A DNA stretch of 64,000 bases from Edaphocola flava (GTDB taxonomy: Bacteria > Bacteroidota > Bacteroidia > Chitinophagales > Chitinophagaceae), in the NCBI RefSeq assembly GCF_004118155.1, contig NZ_SAIQ01000001.1, positions 1,178,001 to 1,242,000 on the forward strand, written 5' to 3'. A program made the translations under genes and the position numbers. Every line of letters begins with the position of its first letter. Position 1 is the first letter of the stretch. Shown here piece after piece: positions 1-7,538 of the stretch. Below the pieces are notes generated by a model, which had not been told where the DNA came from, did no database searches, and was given only the letters and a program-made list of their open reading frames with translations.

Positions 1-309
1 GGAGAACTTATCTCCGCCTTCATTCAGGGTACCCTTGTATTCCATCATAATAGCCGGGATAGATAACTGCAGCACCCCTTGTTCAAAAGCGATTTTGCTA
101 ACTGGTATACCCCTGGCGCCCTGGTCGGGACTGTCCATAGAAGCCGTGTAGCCGGTATCCGTCTTTTTAATATTGAGCACAAGATCCAGTGCAATATTCT
201 GAATCTTTAAAGTGCCCGCCCAGGATCCGGAGATATCCTGGCAAAAGGATGGTATGGTGCACAGGAGAAAAAACAAGCATGCTGCGGTCGTGCGCAAGTG
301 TCTGGTCAT
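1..309 (-). CDS. Alpha/beta hydrolase-like protein, N-terminal part (partial)
   Basis: The reading frame is open from an ATG at 307-309 to the left window edge, so only the first 103 codons are present. It begins with a signal peptide (hydrophobic stretch ending near SFCQ, residues about 8-23). The segment that follows has the DISGSW start and the ATMDSPDQGA-like core (here SMDSPDQGARGIPV) that precede the alpha/beta hydrolase domain in many exported Bacteroidota hydrolases. The catalytic domain itself lies outside the window, so the enzymatic call rests on this leader domain only. Likely periplasmic. Confidence 0.55.
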   Translation of the reverse strand, partial: MTRHLRTTAACLFFLLCTIPSFCQDISGSWAGTLKIQNIALDLVLNIKKTDTGYTASMDSPDQGARGIPVSKIAFEQGVLQLSIPAIMMEYKGTLNEGGDKFS

Positions 310-378
310 ATAAAAATCAATTAAAGAAATAACGTGTGATGGTCAATAATCGTACAAAGATATCAGATCAAAAATAAA

Positions 379-404
379 GCCACTCTCCTGAACAGGAGAA
401 TGGC
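379..404 (-). terminator. Rho-independent terminator of the 432-1250 gene
   Basis: An inverted repeat (gccactctcctg / aggagaatggc, one mismatch, 3-base loop) lies 28 bases past the stop codon of the minus-strand gene and is followed on that strand by a T-rich run. Confidence 0.7.
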
Positions 405-431
405 GTAAAAACTATTTATGAGCAGAAAAAA

Positions 432-1250
432 TTAATGATGATCATTCCACCATCCGTCTTCTTTCCAGTTGAAGGAGAATGGCATGATAACCAGTGATAA
501 TGTAAATGCATTTTTACCGGTCAGCTGGCTGTTGCTCTGTAAGCCAGGTATATTGAACAGATTATTTCCTTTTTCGTAGAATGGAATGTTACCAAAAGCG
601 TACTGTGCTCTTAATTTGAATACAATACCCGCTTTCAGCCCTACTTCACCCTTAATAAATGGGGTAATGCCCGTGCCGAATCCGCCACTGCCGTAATCTA
701 CAGTCATGTTCAGTGAAGGGTGAACGCCTGCACCAAAGGTACCCGTCCAGCGACTGTATTTTTCCAGGGTAGCCTCGCCTCCGAATTTCAGATCAAGACT
801 CACCGGAAGTGCCATTTGTACAGATACTGCAGAGAATCCGAACATCGGATCGCTGTAAGTAACACCGTTTACATTTCCGTTCTCGTCTGTGGTAAAGCCA
901 CTGAATTCAGGCACTTTATAATCCCACATGTAAGCGTTGTATGCATAATCGATGCCTAAGGCCAGCAAAGTATGTCCGCCAAGACGTGCCATTGGTATAT
1001 AAGTACCGGCAAAGCCGCCATAACCAAATTTACTGTTTACATTCTGGCTGATATCCCGTGTAAATTCTTTTCCTGATCCACCGTCTTTAATGGTTTCAGT
1101 ACTTTGATAGGTAGCATTAGCCATTGAGTAAGAGTATCCTATTTCCCAGCGTTTCAGAAAGTTAGGTAAGCCGTTGCCCGCTTGAGCTTCAGCACATCCG
1201 GCAAGCAGGATAGCTGAGGCTATTGCCGTCTTAAGCATAGTAAATTTCAT
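432..1250 (-). CDS. Outer-membrane beta-barrel-like protein, unknown function
   Basis: 272 residues with an N-terminal export signal. The signal has two possible cleavage points: an LAGC lipobox with Cys19, or a signal-peptidase-I-like AQA just after it. The mature part has alternating aromatic/hydrophobic strands, many Gly, Tyr and Phe residues, and long polar loops. It reads like an 8- to 12-stranded outer-membrane barrel, for example FGYGGFAGTYIP, LALGIDYAYNAY and LRAQYAFGNIPFYEKG. I do not recognise a named family. The gene stands alone between a terminator and an AT-rich spacer. Barrel topology is inferred from the pattern, and a soluble lipoprotein remains possible. Confidence 0.6.
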   Translation of the reverse strand: MKFTMLKTAIASAILLAGCAEAQAGNGLPNFLKRWEIGYSYSMANATYQSTETIKDGGSGKEFTRDISQNVNSKFGYGGFAGTYIPMARLGGHTLLALGIDYAYNAYMWDYKVPEFSGFTTDENGNVNGVTYSDPMFGFSAVSVQMALPVSLDLKFGGEATLEKYSRWTGTFGAGVHPSLNMTVDYGSGGFGTGITPFIKGEVGLKAGIVFKLRAQYAFGNIPFYEKGNNLFNIPGLQSNSQLTGKNAFTLSLVIMPFSFNWKEDGWWNDHH

Positions 1251-1331
1251 TGTTGTTTAATTTATATACTGGAAAAGTAATAATTTTTTCGATAAAAATT
1301 AACAAAATCAATATATTTTGTAAGGAAAAAG

Positions 1332-1895
1332 TTAATCTTTCTTTTTAAGGTAGTCTGTGAAGTTATTTCCCTGGTTTTTTTCCTTGCTGAAATGAGTATT
1401 AAAGTCTGAAGATTTGTTTTTAGGAATAGACAATGATTTCCATTCTTTACTCAGCATTTTACCCAGGAATACGATTTGACCAACATGATAAGCATAATGG
1501 GCGATCTGCCGTTGAATGGCTTCCATGACACTATGCGCCTGGCTGCGTATATATACGGTCTTGTTCAGGTCCGCATCGGTAAGTGTATTTAAGGTATCCA
1601 GCAGCACTTTCCAGCCCTCGCTCCATTGCTGCATTATGCTGTCAGGGTTATGGTCTGCAGCCTCAAATTCACTATCGCGGTTTCTCCATTCCTTTTCTCC
1701 GTCGGTAGTAAGAAAGTCGGTCCAGCGGGATAGCATATTGCCATGCAGATGCTGTATGATCAGCGCTATACTATTGCTGTCCTCGTTCGCCTGCCAGAAT
1801 AATTGTTCGGGATCGATCTGTTGAACTGTTTTTTCTCCCAGGGTTTTATAATACTCAAAAAGCACAATACTGTTTTTCAGAAAAGACGTTTCCAT
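1332..1895 (-). CDS. DinB-like superfamily protein (DUF1572 type)
   Basis: 187 residues matching the four-helix DinB/YfiT-like fold, in the DUF1572 subgroup. The frame has an N-terminal helix (ETSFLKNSIVLFEYYKTL), HLHGNMLSRWTDFL near residue 50, and HYAYHVGQIVFLGK near residue 135. These supply the spaced His residues that bind a divalent metal in the family. Members are often thiol-dependent transferases or have no assigned reaction, so no substrate can be given. The C-terminal 30 residues are Lys/Asn-rich and probably disordered. It is followed by an AT-rich gap and preceded by the thioredoxin terminator, so it is probably monocistronic. Confidence 0.8.
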   Translation of the reverse strand: METSFLKNSIVLFEYYKTLGEKTVQQIDPEQLFWQANEDSNSIALIIQHLHGNMLSRWTDFLTTDGEKEWRNRDSEFEAADHNPDSIMQQWSEGWKVLLDTLNTLTDADLNKTVYIRSQAHSVMEAIQRQIAHYAYHVGQIVFLGKMLSKEWKSLSIPKNKSSDFNTHFSKEKNQGNNFTDYLKKKD

Positions 1896-1913
1896 ATCTA
1901 TATTAATTTAAAA

Positions 1914-1938
1914 AGGCCCTTCCGGTTAAGGAAGAGCC
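1914..1938 (-). terminator. Terminator downstream of thioredoxin
   Basis: Inverted repeat aggcccttcc / ggaagagcct with a 5-6-base loop. On the minus strand it is followed by a TTTTT run, 30 bases past the thioredoxin stop codon. Confidence 0.75.
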
Positions 1939-1970
1939 TGAGTTTAAAAATGCTTTACATCCTGATTGGA

Positions 1971-2288
1971 TTACAGGTGTTGCTGAATTTTTTTCTCAAA
2001 AGCAGATCTAGGAGCGGCACCAACTTGTTTGTCCACTACTTCTCCGTTTTTGATATACAGAATGCATGGAATGCTGGTTACTCCATACTCTACAGACAGA
2101 TTAGGGTTTTCGTCTACGTTAACTTTACCCACGTTTACTCTGCCTTCAAATTCAGTAGCCAGAGCGTCAATAGTAGGTCCTAAAGCCAGACATGGACCAC
2201 ACCATGGAGCCCAGAAATCCACAACGGTAAGTTTGTCGGATTTTAATACTTCTTGTTCGAAGTTAGCATCATTATATACTGCTGCCAT
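1971..2288 (-). CDS. trxA: Thioredoxin
   Basis: 105 residues, the usual length for a cytosolic thioredoxin. The redox motif WCGPC (Cys30, Cys33) lies after the FWAPW strand, and the cis-proline loop appears as TSIPC. There is no signal peptide, so it acts in the cytoplasm as a disulfide reductase with thioredoxin reductase, which is not in the window. A perfect minus-strand -7 element lies 33 bases upstream of the ATG and a terminator follows, so it is its own transcription unit. The Cys right after the cis-proline (IPC) is unusual but does not disturb the active site. Confidence 0.95.
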   Translation of the reverse strand: MAAVYNDANFEQEVLKSDKLTVVDFWAPWCGPCLALGPTIDALATEFEGRVNVGKVNVDENPNLSVEYGVTSIPCILYIKNGEVVDKQVGAAPRSAFEKKIQQHL

Positions 2289-2320
2289 TATTAAGAATTT
2301 TACTTATTTAAATGATTGGA

Positions 2321-2328
2321 CAAAGATA
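2321..2328 (-). promoter_or_regulatory. Bacteroidota -7 element for trxA
   Basis: The minus strand reads TATCTTTG, an exact TAnnTTTG match, 33 bases upstream of the trxA ATG. No clear -33 TTTG was found at the usual distance. Confidence 0.5.
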
Positions 2329-2354
2329 AGGGGCATATTCCGGAATAAAAAATA

Positions 2355-2381
2355 GAGGATGATAATACGTTTATCATCCTC
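2355..2381 (-). terminator. Terminator of the FadL-like gene
   Basis: 11-base perfect stem (gaggatgataa / ttatcatcctc) about 30 bases past the stop codon of the minus-strand gene, followed on that strand by a T-rich run. Confidence 0.75.
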
Positions 2382-2411
2382 CGCTATATTATAAAAATAT
2401 TATGATTATGT

Positions 2412-3887
2412 TTAGAATTTGAACCCTAAAGTAAGTGCAACAATATTGCGGTTTGTTTTAGTAGCGGCAACATCCGGAGCAACACCACTTACCACATAAG
2501 CATTCTCTTTATAAGAAGAAGTGCTGTACAGGTAAGTCAGGTCCAGGAAAGCACTGCTGCCGAAACGGTAACCAAGGCCCAGGGAATAGTCTGTGCGGTT
2601 GCTGCCCAGATCGCTGTATTTACTGCTATACGGGTTGCCATACATCGCAAAACCGGCTCTTACAGAGAATGGTGAAGTTACTCTGTATTCGGCACCCACT
2701 CTTACATTGGAGGCACCGCGATACAATTGATTGATGGAATTGTTTACATCAATCTGGTAATCTGTATTGCCATTGAAGCGGTAGGACATAGTCTGGTAAG
2801 GCACATATTCGTAATCGGCAGTAATAAACCCTTTATTACCGAAAAATCCGGTAGCACTTAGTACACCTCTCCATGGCGTTCTTAAGGTATATTCGTATTG
2901 ATAGATATTTTGTGGTACTACGGTACGATTGCCTGCACCATCTTCAACATTAGCTACGATATTATAATCTGCATAGTCGGTAAGAGAGATCCATGTTGGG
3001 GTATGAATAGCTGCACCAATCCGGAAAGCCTTATCAGGGGCGAAGATCATCCCGAATTTACCGTTTACACCCACACCTGTGGTTTGCAGGTCTTCCCTGA
3101 ACGTGAATCGGTCAAATCCGTTACTGTTAATACCGGTAGCATCAGCTTCCATGAAATCAGTGATGCGCTTAAAGCGGTATGAAGTTATGCCCAGCGTACC
3201 ACCGATCATAAACTTATCTTCATAATTTGCACCCAGGCTGAAGGTATATTCATTAACGGCACCCTTGCTGCTGGAGGTTTTCATCTGATCTAAGCGTCCG
3301 CCCTGCTCAATGACATTGCGGTATGGAACTGATTTCAGGTTATTGTCCAGGAGGTAAGACTGGTAGCCCAGGTAACCATAAGGGCCTGCGGCCTCTTCTA
3401 CTCCATTCAGTTGTGCCGCTTCGGCAAATACCTCAGAGAAAGAACTATTACCGTTCATGCCTCTGTAGGTTACATTATTATTGAAATCGGCCAGTTTATT
3501 AAAGCCGATTGCGAAAGTTACTCCTTTCCAGCCGCTCTTATTGCGACTGTTATTGAATACCAGGCTGGCATTACTCAGCTTCAGTGCTGTGCGTTCGTCA
3601 GTTGTATTTTCTCCCAGGTAGCTGCTGGAGTTATTGTTCATTCTCAGCGAAGGAGTAATCGTAAATTCACTTTGTCTGTATACACCTAATCCAGCCGGGT
3701 TAACACTGGCAGCAGAATAGTCTGCGCCTAAAGAGCCTGCAGCACCACCAATCGCCAGTGAGCGGGCGGTAGTTCCGGTTGTCAGCATTCCATATCGAAG
3801 AGCATCATCTGCAGTCTGTGCAAAAACAGCAGAACCAATCAGTGCAAAAGCACCGGCAATCATTGCGGTTTTGGTAATAAGATTCAT
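2412..3887 (-). CDS. OmpP1/FadL-type outer membrane protein
   Basis: About 491 residues from the ATG at 3887. An ATG three codons earlier (3896) is possible, but this one gives a cleaner signal peptide ending in VFAQ. After the signal comes DALRYGMLTTGTTARSLA and the SVNPAGLGVYR segment, typical of the plug/hatch start of FadL/TodX/OmpP1 barrels. The rest alternates strands and polar loops, and the protein ends in a C-terminal Phe (LTLGFKF), the usual outer-membrane assembly signature. The family forms 14-stranded barrels that pass hydrophobic compounds across the outer membrane; the ligand cannot be read from sequence. It stands alone with its own terminator. Confidence 0.8.
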   Translation of the reverse strand: MNLITKTAMIAGAFALIGSAVFAQTADDALRYGMLTTGTTARSLAIGGAAGSLGADYSAASVNPAGLGVYRQSEFTITPSLRMNNNSSSYLGENTTDERTALKLSNASLVFNNSRNKSGWKGVTFAIGFNKLADFNNNVTYRGMNGNSSFSEVFAEAAQLNGVEEAAGPYGYLGYQSYLLDNNLKSVPYRNVIEQGGRLDQMKTSSSKGAVNEYTFSLGANYEDKFMIGGTLGITSYRFKRITDFMEADATGINSNGFDRFTFREDLQTTGVGVNGKFGMIFAPDKAFRIGAAIHTPTWISLTDYADYNIVANVEDGAGNRTVVPQNIYQYEYTLRTPWRGVLSATGFFGNKGFITADYEYVPYQTMSYRFNGNTDYQIDVNNSINQLYRGASNVRVGAEYRVTSPFSVRAGFAMYGNPYSSKYSDLGSNRTDYSLGLGYRFGSSAFLDLTYLYSTSSYKENAYVVSGVAPDVAATKTNRNIVALTLGFKF

Positions 3888-4010
3888 AAAGATCATGATT
3901 TTATAGGGTGTAAAAATACAATGTTTATCTGTGGTGTATTTCAGATGTCGCGTATAGGACTACAATTTTAGCAAATGGTTTAAACTTATACAAAGAAACC
4001 CCATAAAAAT

Positions 4011-4043
4011 AAACAGCGCACGGAAGAACTCCGTGCGCTGTTT
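4011..4043 (-). terminator. Terminator of the LEA-like gene
   Basis: 14-base perfect stem (aaacagcgcacgga / tccgtgcgctgttt) with a 5-base loop, 14 bases after the stop codon of the minus-strand gene. Confidence 0.8.
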
Positions 4044-4056
4044 AAATGACTTTATA

Positions 4057-4335
4057 TCAGGCTTTTTTATCTTGTTCCGGTTTGTCTTCATCTTTCTGGG
4101 TTGCTTTATCCCATGCATCTTCTGCTTTATCTTTCAGGTCGCCGGCCATATCTTTTGTCTTATCCCAGGCTTCCTCCGCCTTGTCTTTTGCAGCGTCCAG
4201 CAGGTCTTCTGCTTTGTCACGTGCCTGTTCTGCAGCATCTTTAGTTGCTTCCCATGCATCAGAAGCTTTGTTTTTTAATTTATCCCAAAGGTTTTCTTCT
4301 TTAGGGGCATCCTGTTTATTCAGTTCTTCAGACAT
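4057..4335 (-). CDS. Small LEA-like / YtxH-like amphipathic helical protein
   Basis: 92 residues made almost wholly of Ala, Asp, Glu and Lys with regularly spaced Trp (LWDKL, AWEAT, AWDKT, AWDKA). Units of the type KDKAEDLLDAA / KDKAEEAWDKT / KDKAEDAWDKA repeat, and the helix would have one hydrophobic face. This resembles group-3 late-embryogenesis-abundant proteins and bacterial stress proteins that are unfolded in water and helical on membranes or when dry. There is no signal peptide and no Cys. It is a single gene with a strong terminator. A protective role in desiccation or osmotic stress is inference from composition only. Confidence 0.65.
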   Translation of the reverse strand: MSEELNKQDAPKEENLWDKLKNKASDAWEATKDAAEQARDKAEDLLDAAKDKAEEAWDKTKDMAGDLKDKAEDAWDKATQKDEDKPEQDKKA

Positions 4336-4472
4336 AATTTATTTTTTTAAGAGGTTAAAGATTATATGGTAGTAAAGTTAATGCATTGATTGCATCTGGT
4401 GCAGGCAGCGGTATAATTTAACATTAGCATCATTCCTGTCTTTTCCCGTAACCAACGGGTCATGTTTTTTTG

Positions 4473-4480
4473 TACTTTTG
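4473..4480 (+). promoter_or_regulatory. Bacteroidota -7 element for thyA
   Basis: TACTTTTG matches TAnnTTTG and ends 16 bases before the thyA ATG at 4497. A start at the TTG at 4470 would lie upstream of this element, so the promoter supports the shorter protein. Confidence 0.5.
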
Positions 4481-4496
4481 TATACATTTTTACATC

Positions 4497-5291
4497 ATGC
4501 AGCAATACCATACTTTACTGAATTATATACTGGACAACGGCGTACAGAAAGAAGATCGTACCGGTACCGGCACTATCAGCTGTTTCGGGTACCAGATGCG
4601 CTTTGATCTGAATAAAGGGTTCCCTTTACTGACAACAAAGAAACTGCACCTGAAGTCGATTATATATGAATTATTATGGTTCCTGAATGGCGATACCAAT
4701 ATTCAATACCTCAAGGAGCACGGTGTGCGTATCTGGGATGAATGGGCAGATGCCAATGGTGATCTGGGTCCCGTGTATGGTAAGCAATGGCGCAGCTGGG
4801 AAGGTGCAAATGGTAAAGTGTATGACCAGATCAAAGATGTGATACACCAGCTGAAAACAAACCCGGATAGCCGACGTATTATCGTCAATGCATGGAATGT
4901 AGCCGAACTGCCGGATATGGCCCTGAGCCCTTGCCACGCATTGTTCCAGTTCTATGTAGCGAATGGTAAATTGAGTTGTCAGCTGTACCAGCGCAGTGCC
5001 GATGTATTCCTGGGCGTACCGTTCAATATTGCCTCTTATGCCTTACTGACCATGATGATCGCACAGGTATGTGATCTTCAATTAGGCGAGTTTATCCATA
5101 CTTTCGGCGATGTACACCTGTACAATAACCACCTGGAGCAGGCTAAACTGCAATTGAGCCGTGAGCCGTACGATCTGCCCACCATGCGCATCAATCCGGA
5201 AGTGAAAGATATATTCAGCTTCCGTTTCGAAGATTTTACTTTAGAAAACTACCAGTCACATCCGCATATCAAAGCAGATGTAGCCGTATAA
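4497..5291 (+). CDS. thyA: Thymidylate synthase
   Basis: 264 residues, the same length as the E. coli enzyme, and collinear with it. The catalytic Cys146 is in [12 protein letters not shown], the phosphate-binding arginines are in DSRRIIV, and the folate/dUMP regions RTGTGT and DVHLYNNH are present. It converts dUMP to dTMP with methylene-tetrahydrofolate in the cytoplasm. The reading frame extends 9 codons upstream to a TTG at 4470, but the ATG at 4497 matches the family start and lies just after a -7 element. A gamma-carbonic-anhydrase gene follows after 13 bases. Dihydrofolate reductase, the common partner of thyA, is not next to it. Confidence 0.97.
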   Translation: MQQYHTLLNYILDNGVQKEDRTGTGTISCFGYQMRFDLNKGFPLLTTKKLHLKSIIYELLWFLNGDTNIQYLKEHGVRIWDEWADANGDLGPVYGKQWRSWEGANGKVYDQIKDVIHQLKTNPDSRRIIVNAWNVAELPDMALSPCHALFQFYVANGKLSCQLYQRSADVFLGVPFNIASYALLTMMIAQVCDLQLGEFIHTFGDVHLYNNHLEQAKLQLSREPYDLPTMRINPEVKDIFSFRFEDFTLENYQSHPHIKADVAV

Positions 5292-5304
5292 AATAATTGT
5301 TTCA

Positions 5305-5817
5305 ATGGCCGTCATACTTCCTGTTAAAGGCATCAGCCCCGAAATTCCTGAAAGCGTTTTTATTGCTCCTAATGCAACCATCGTTGGTGATGTGATCATG
5401 GGGGAAGAGTGCAGTATCTGGTTTAATGCCGTAGTACGCGGAGATGTAAACAGCATTCGCATGGGCAACAGGGTAAATATTCAGGACGGAGCCTGCATTC
5501 ATTGTACATATGAGAAAACCAAAGTGATCATGGGCAACAATGTTTCTGTCGGACATAATGCTATTGTGCATGGCTGTACGATAGAGGATAATGTACTGGT
5601 AGGAATGGGTGCCATTGTAATGGATAATGTACATATTGGTAGTAATACCATTATTGCAGCGGGAGCGGTAGTGCTGGAAGGCACACAAGTGCCGTCAGGA
5701 TGCATTTTTGCCGGAGTGCCTGCAAAAAAAGTAAAAGATATCAGTGCAGAGCTGACAGAAGGCGAGATCAACCGCATTGCCACCAATTACGTAATGTACA
5801 GCGGCTGGTTTAAATAA
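5305..5817 (+). CDS. Gamma carbonic anhydrase family protein
   Basis: 170 residues of left-handed beta-helix hexapeptide repeats (IGSNTII-, VLVGMGA-, VIMGNNV-type). The zinc-ligand histidines lie in the IHCTYEKT, SVGHNAIVHG region, at the spacing expected for the YrdA/CaiE/PaaY gamma-CA group. The family trimerises, with the metal held between subunits. Some members hydrate CO2 and many have no measured activity. The start ATG follows thyA by 13 bases on the same strand, so the two are probably cotranscribed. Cytoplasmic, with no signal peptide. Confidence 0.88.
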   Translation: MAVILPVKGISPEIPESVFIAPNATIVGDVIMGEECSIWFNAVVRGDVNSIRMGNRVNIQDGACIHCTYEKTKVIMGNNVSVGHNAIVHGCTIEDNVLVGMGAIVMDNVHIGSNTIIAAGAVVLEGTQVPSGCIFAGVPAKKVKDISAELTEGEINRIATNYVMYSGWFK

Positions 5818-5818
5818 T

Positions 5819-6715
5819 TTATTCCGGTTGCTGCACCTGGATCAGGGGAATCAGGCTTTCAATTTCCATTGCTTTTTCCGGTTCTCCTATATTGTCATAC
5901 GTCGTAGCCAGGTGCTCCAGAAGCAAGACAATTACCGAGCGGCTGTCTAATGCCTTCAGCTCTGTAAACCGATCGTACTGCCCGTTCTTCTTCAGGTACA
6001 TCATAATATCGTTCCGGTTATAGATCATGCCATTGGACGGATCTATAAAGAACTGAACCCTCTGGATCGCATTCTGCTCATCCATATCTTCAAAAGAATA
6101 CACATGATCGAAATAGGCCAGTATAAACTGGTCGGGCAGGTCTATGGCATAAATAGGTACATCCAGCATCTCGCATAAAGTGAGATACAGGATACCGATA
6201 GAAATGGCATTGCCCTGACGGCTTTCCACCGTATGGTTGACAAAAAACAGATTGGGATTGTGTTCTGTAAGTTCATGCCCCTTAAGGCGGAAGAAATTGT
6301 ACAGGATACCATTAATAATATTGATCTGCTCCAGCGGGGTCAGGAAGTTGTTGAGCTCCAGCCATACATTCCGGCGCATCAGTTCAAACTGGTGCAGAAT
6401 GGCCTCTCGGTCCATGTCCGGAAACCGGTATTTGGCAATGATCAGTGCAGCTTCCAGTGCAGAAGGGCTGCTGGCCTTGGACCAGTGAATCAGTTCTGTC
6501 TGCAATTGCTGGTAGAAAGTCTGATGAATCAAGGATTCGATACGGGACTGCGCCAGCGGGCTGTCCGATACTTCCCAGAGGGCTTCCAGTTTCGGTACAA
6601 CAGCTGTTCCGTAGCTCAGCAATTTCTGAGATACGGTTTCATATACTTCCTGATCTGGGTCGTCGATCAGTTGTAATAACGCTATTATTTCCTTGTCTGA
6701 ATTCATGCCCCTCAT
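5819..6715 (-). CDS. SirB1/transglutaminase-like protein
   Basis: Up to 298 residues; an ATG three codons in (6706, MNSDKE) is an equally likely start. The middle of the protein (ESRQGNAISIGILYLTLCEM, residues about 160-180, then DLPDQFILAYFD) is the signature of the SirB1/YchA Transglut_core2 family. The conserved Cys of LTLCEM and the following region stand where the transglutaminase-like fold keeps its active site. The N-terminal 100 residues look like short helical repeats. The family's role is unclear. A -7 element lies on the minus strand at 6747-6754. It is divergent from aroE and convergent with the carbonic anhydrase gene, with one base between the stops. Confidence 0.75.
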   Translation of the reverse strand: MRGMNSDKEIIALLQLIDDPDQEVYETVSQKLLSYGTAVVPKLEALWEVSDSPLAQSRIESLIHQTFYQQLQTELIHWSKASSPSALEAALIIAKYRFPDMDREAILHQFELMRRNVWLELNNFLTPLEQINIINGILYNFFRLKGHELTEHNPNLFFVNHTVESRQGNAISIGILYLTLCEMLDVPIYAIDLPDQFILAYFDHVYSFEDMDEQNAIQRVQFFIDPSNGMIYNRNDIMMYLKKNGQYDRFTELKALDSRSVIVLLLEHLATTYDNIGEPEKAMEIESLIPLIQVQQPE

Positions 6716-6746
6716 GCCGATTATTTCCTACATTTACTTACAGAAA

Positions 6747-6754
6747 CAAATATA
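6747..6754 (-). promoter_or_regulatory. Bacteroidota -7 element for the SirB1-like gene
   Basis: The minus strand reads TATATTTG, a match to TAnnTTTG, 31 bases upstream of the first possible ATG. It directly abuts the aroE start codon at 6755, so this promoter and the aroE translation start share the same few bases. Confidence 0.45.
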
Positions 6755-7489
6755 ATGAAGGAATACGGTATAATCGGCAAAAGTTTATCACATAGTTTCT
6801 CTCCACGTTATTTTGACCAAAAATTTACGCAGGAATCCATTGATGCAGTGTTTCGGGCATTTGAACTGCCGGAGATAGATGCGGTGAACGATCTGTTGTA
6901 TGACCGTCCTCAGCTGGATGGTTTATGTGTAACGATACCTTATAAAGAAGCCATTATCCCTTACCTTGATGAACTGGATGCTGCTGCGCTGGATATTGGT
7001 GCGGTCAATTGCATACAATTCTGCGGAAATAAACGGAAAGGCTATAATACAGATGTCATCGGGTTCTCCGCATCCTTAAAACCATTATTGCCCCAGGAGC
7101 CGCTACAGGCTTTGGTATTGGGAACCGGTGGCGCTTCGAAAGCGGTTTGCGCTGCACTGAAGCAATTAGCAATACCTTATACACTGGTGAGCCGCAATGC
7201 CATTTCAGGACACCTGACTTATACCGATCTTGACGAACAGGCTATTTCGGCGCATCGATTAATTGTCAATACAACTCCTTTAGGTACTTACCCAGATATT
7301 ACCGATCTGCCCCCGATACCATACGATGCGGTCAGTGCACAGCATATTCTTTATGATTTAATTTACAATCCTGCCGAAACAGCATTCCTGAAAGAGGGAA
7401 AGTCGCGCGGAGCAAGGGTTAAGAACGGACTGGAAATGCTGGAACTGCAAGCCGAAGAGAACTGGCGGCTGTGGACTGCTGGGCATTAA
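6755..7489 (+). CDS. aroE: Shikimate dehydrogenase
   Basis: 244 residues, slightly shorter than the E. coli enzyme (272). Shikimate-binding SHSFSP is at residues 12-17, the catalytic Lys is in IPYKEAI, Asn in AVNCIQ and Asp in NTDVIGF. The dinucleotide-binding loop is LGTGGASKAV. It reduces 3-dehydroshikimate with NADPH in aromatic amino-acid synthesis. A Gly-rich loop followed by LVSRN indicates NADP preference (family knowledge). No other shikimate-pathway gene is nearby. A GHL10 gene follows 49 bases downstream. Confidence 0.93.
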   Translation: MKEYGIIGKSLSHSFSPRYFDQKFTQESIDAVFRAFELPEIDAVNDLLYDRPQLDGLCVTIPYKEAIIPYLDELDAAALDIGAVNCIQFCGNKRKGYNTDVIGFSASLKPLLPQEPLQALVLGTGGASKAVCAALKQLAIPYTLVSRNAISGHLTYTDLDEQAISAHRLIVNTTPLGTYPDITDLPPIPYDAVSAQHILYDLIYNPAETAFLKEGKSRGARVKNGLEMLELQAEENWRLWTAGH

Positions 7490-7538
7490 GGGTAGAATTT
7501 CGTAACTTCGCGGACATCCCCATATACTATTCCGCAAT

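Noticed and set aside
4470-4496. TTG start giving nine more residues to thyA
   Set aside because: The family starts at the ATG at 4497 and the -7 element lies between, so the extension would not be transcribed from it.
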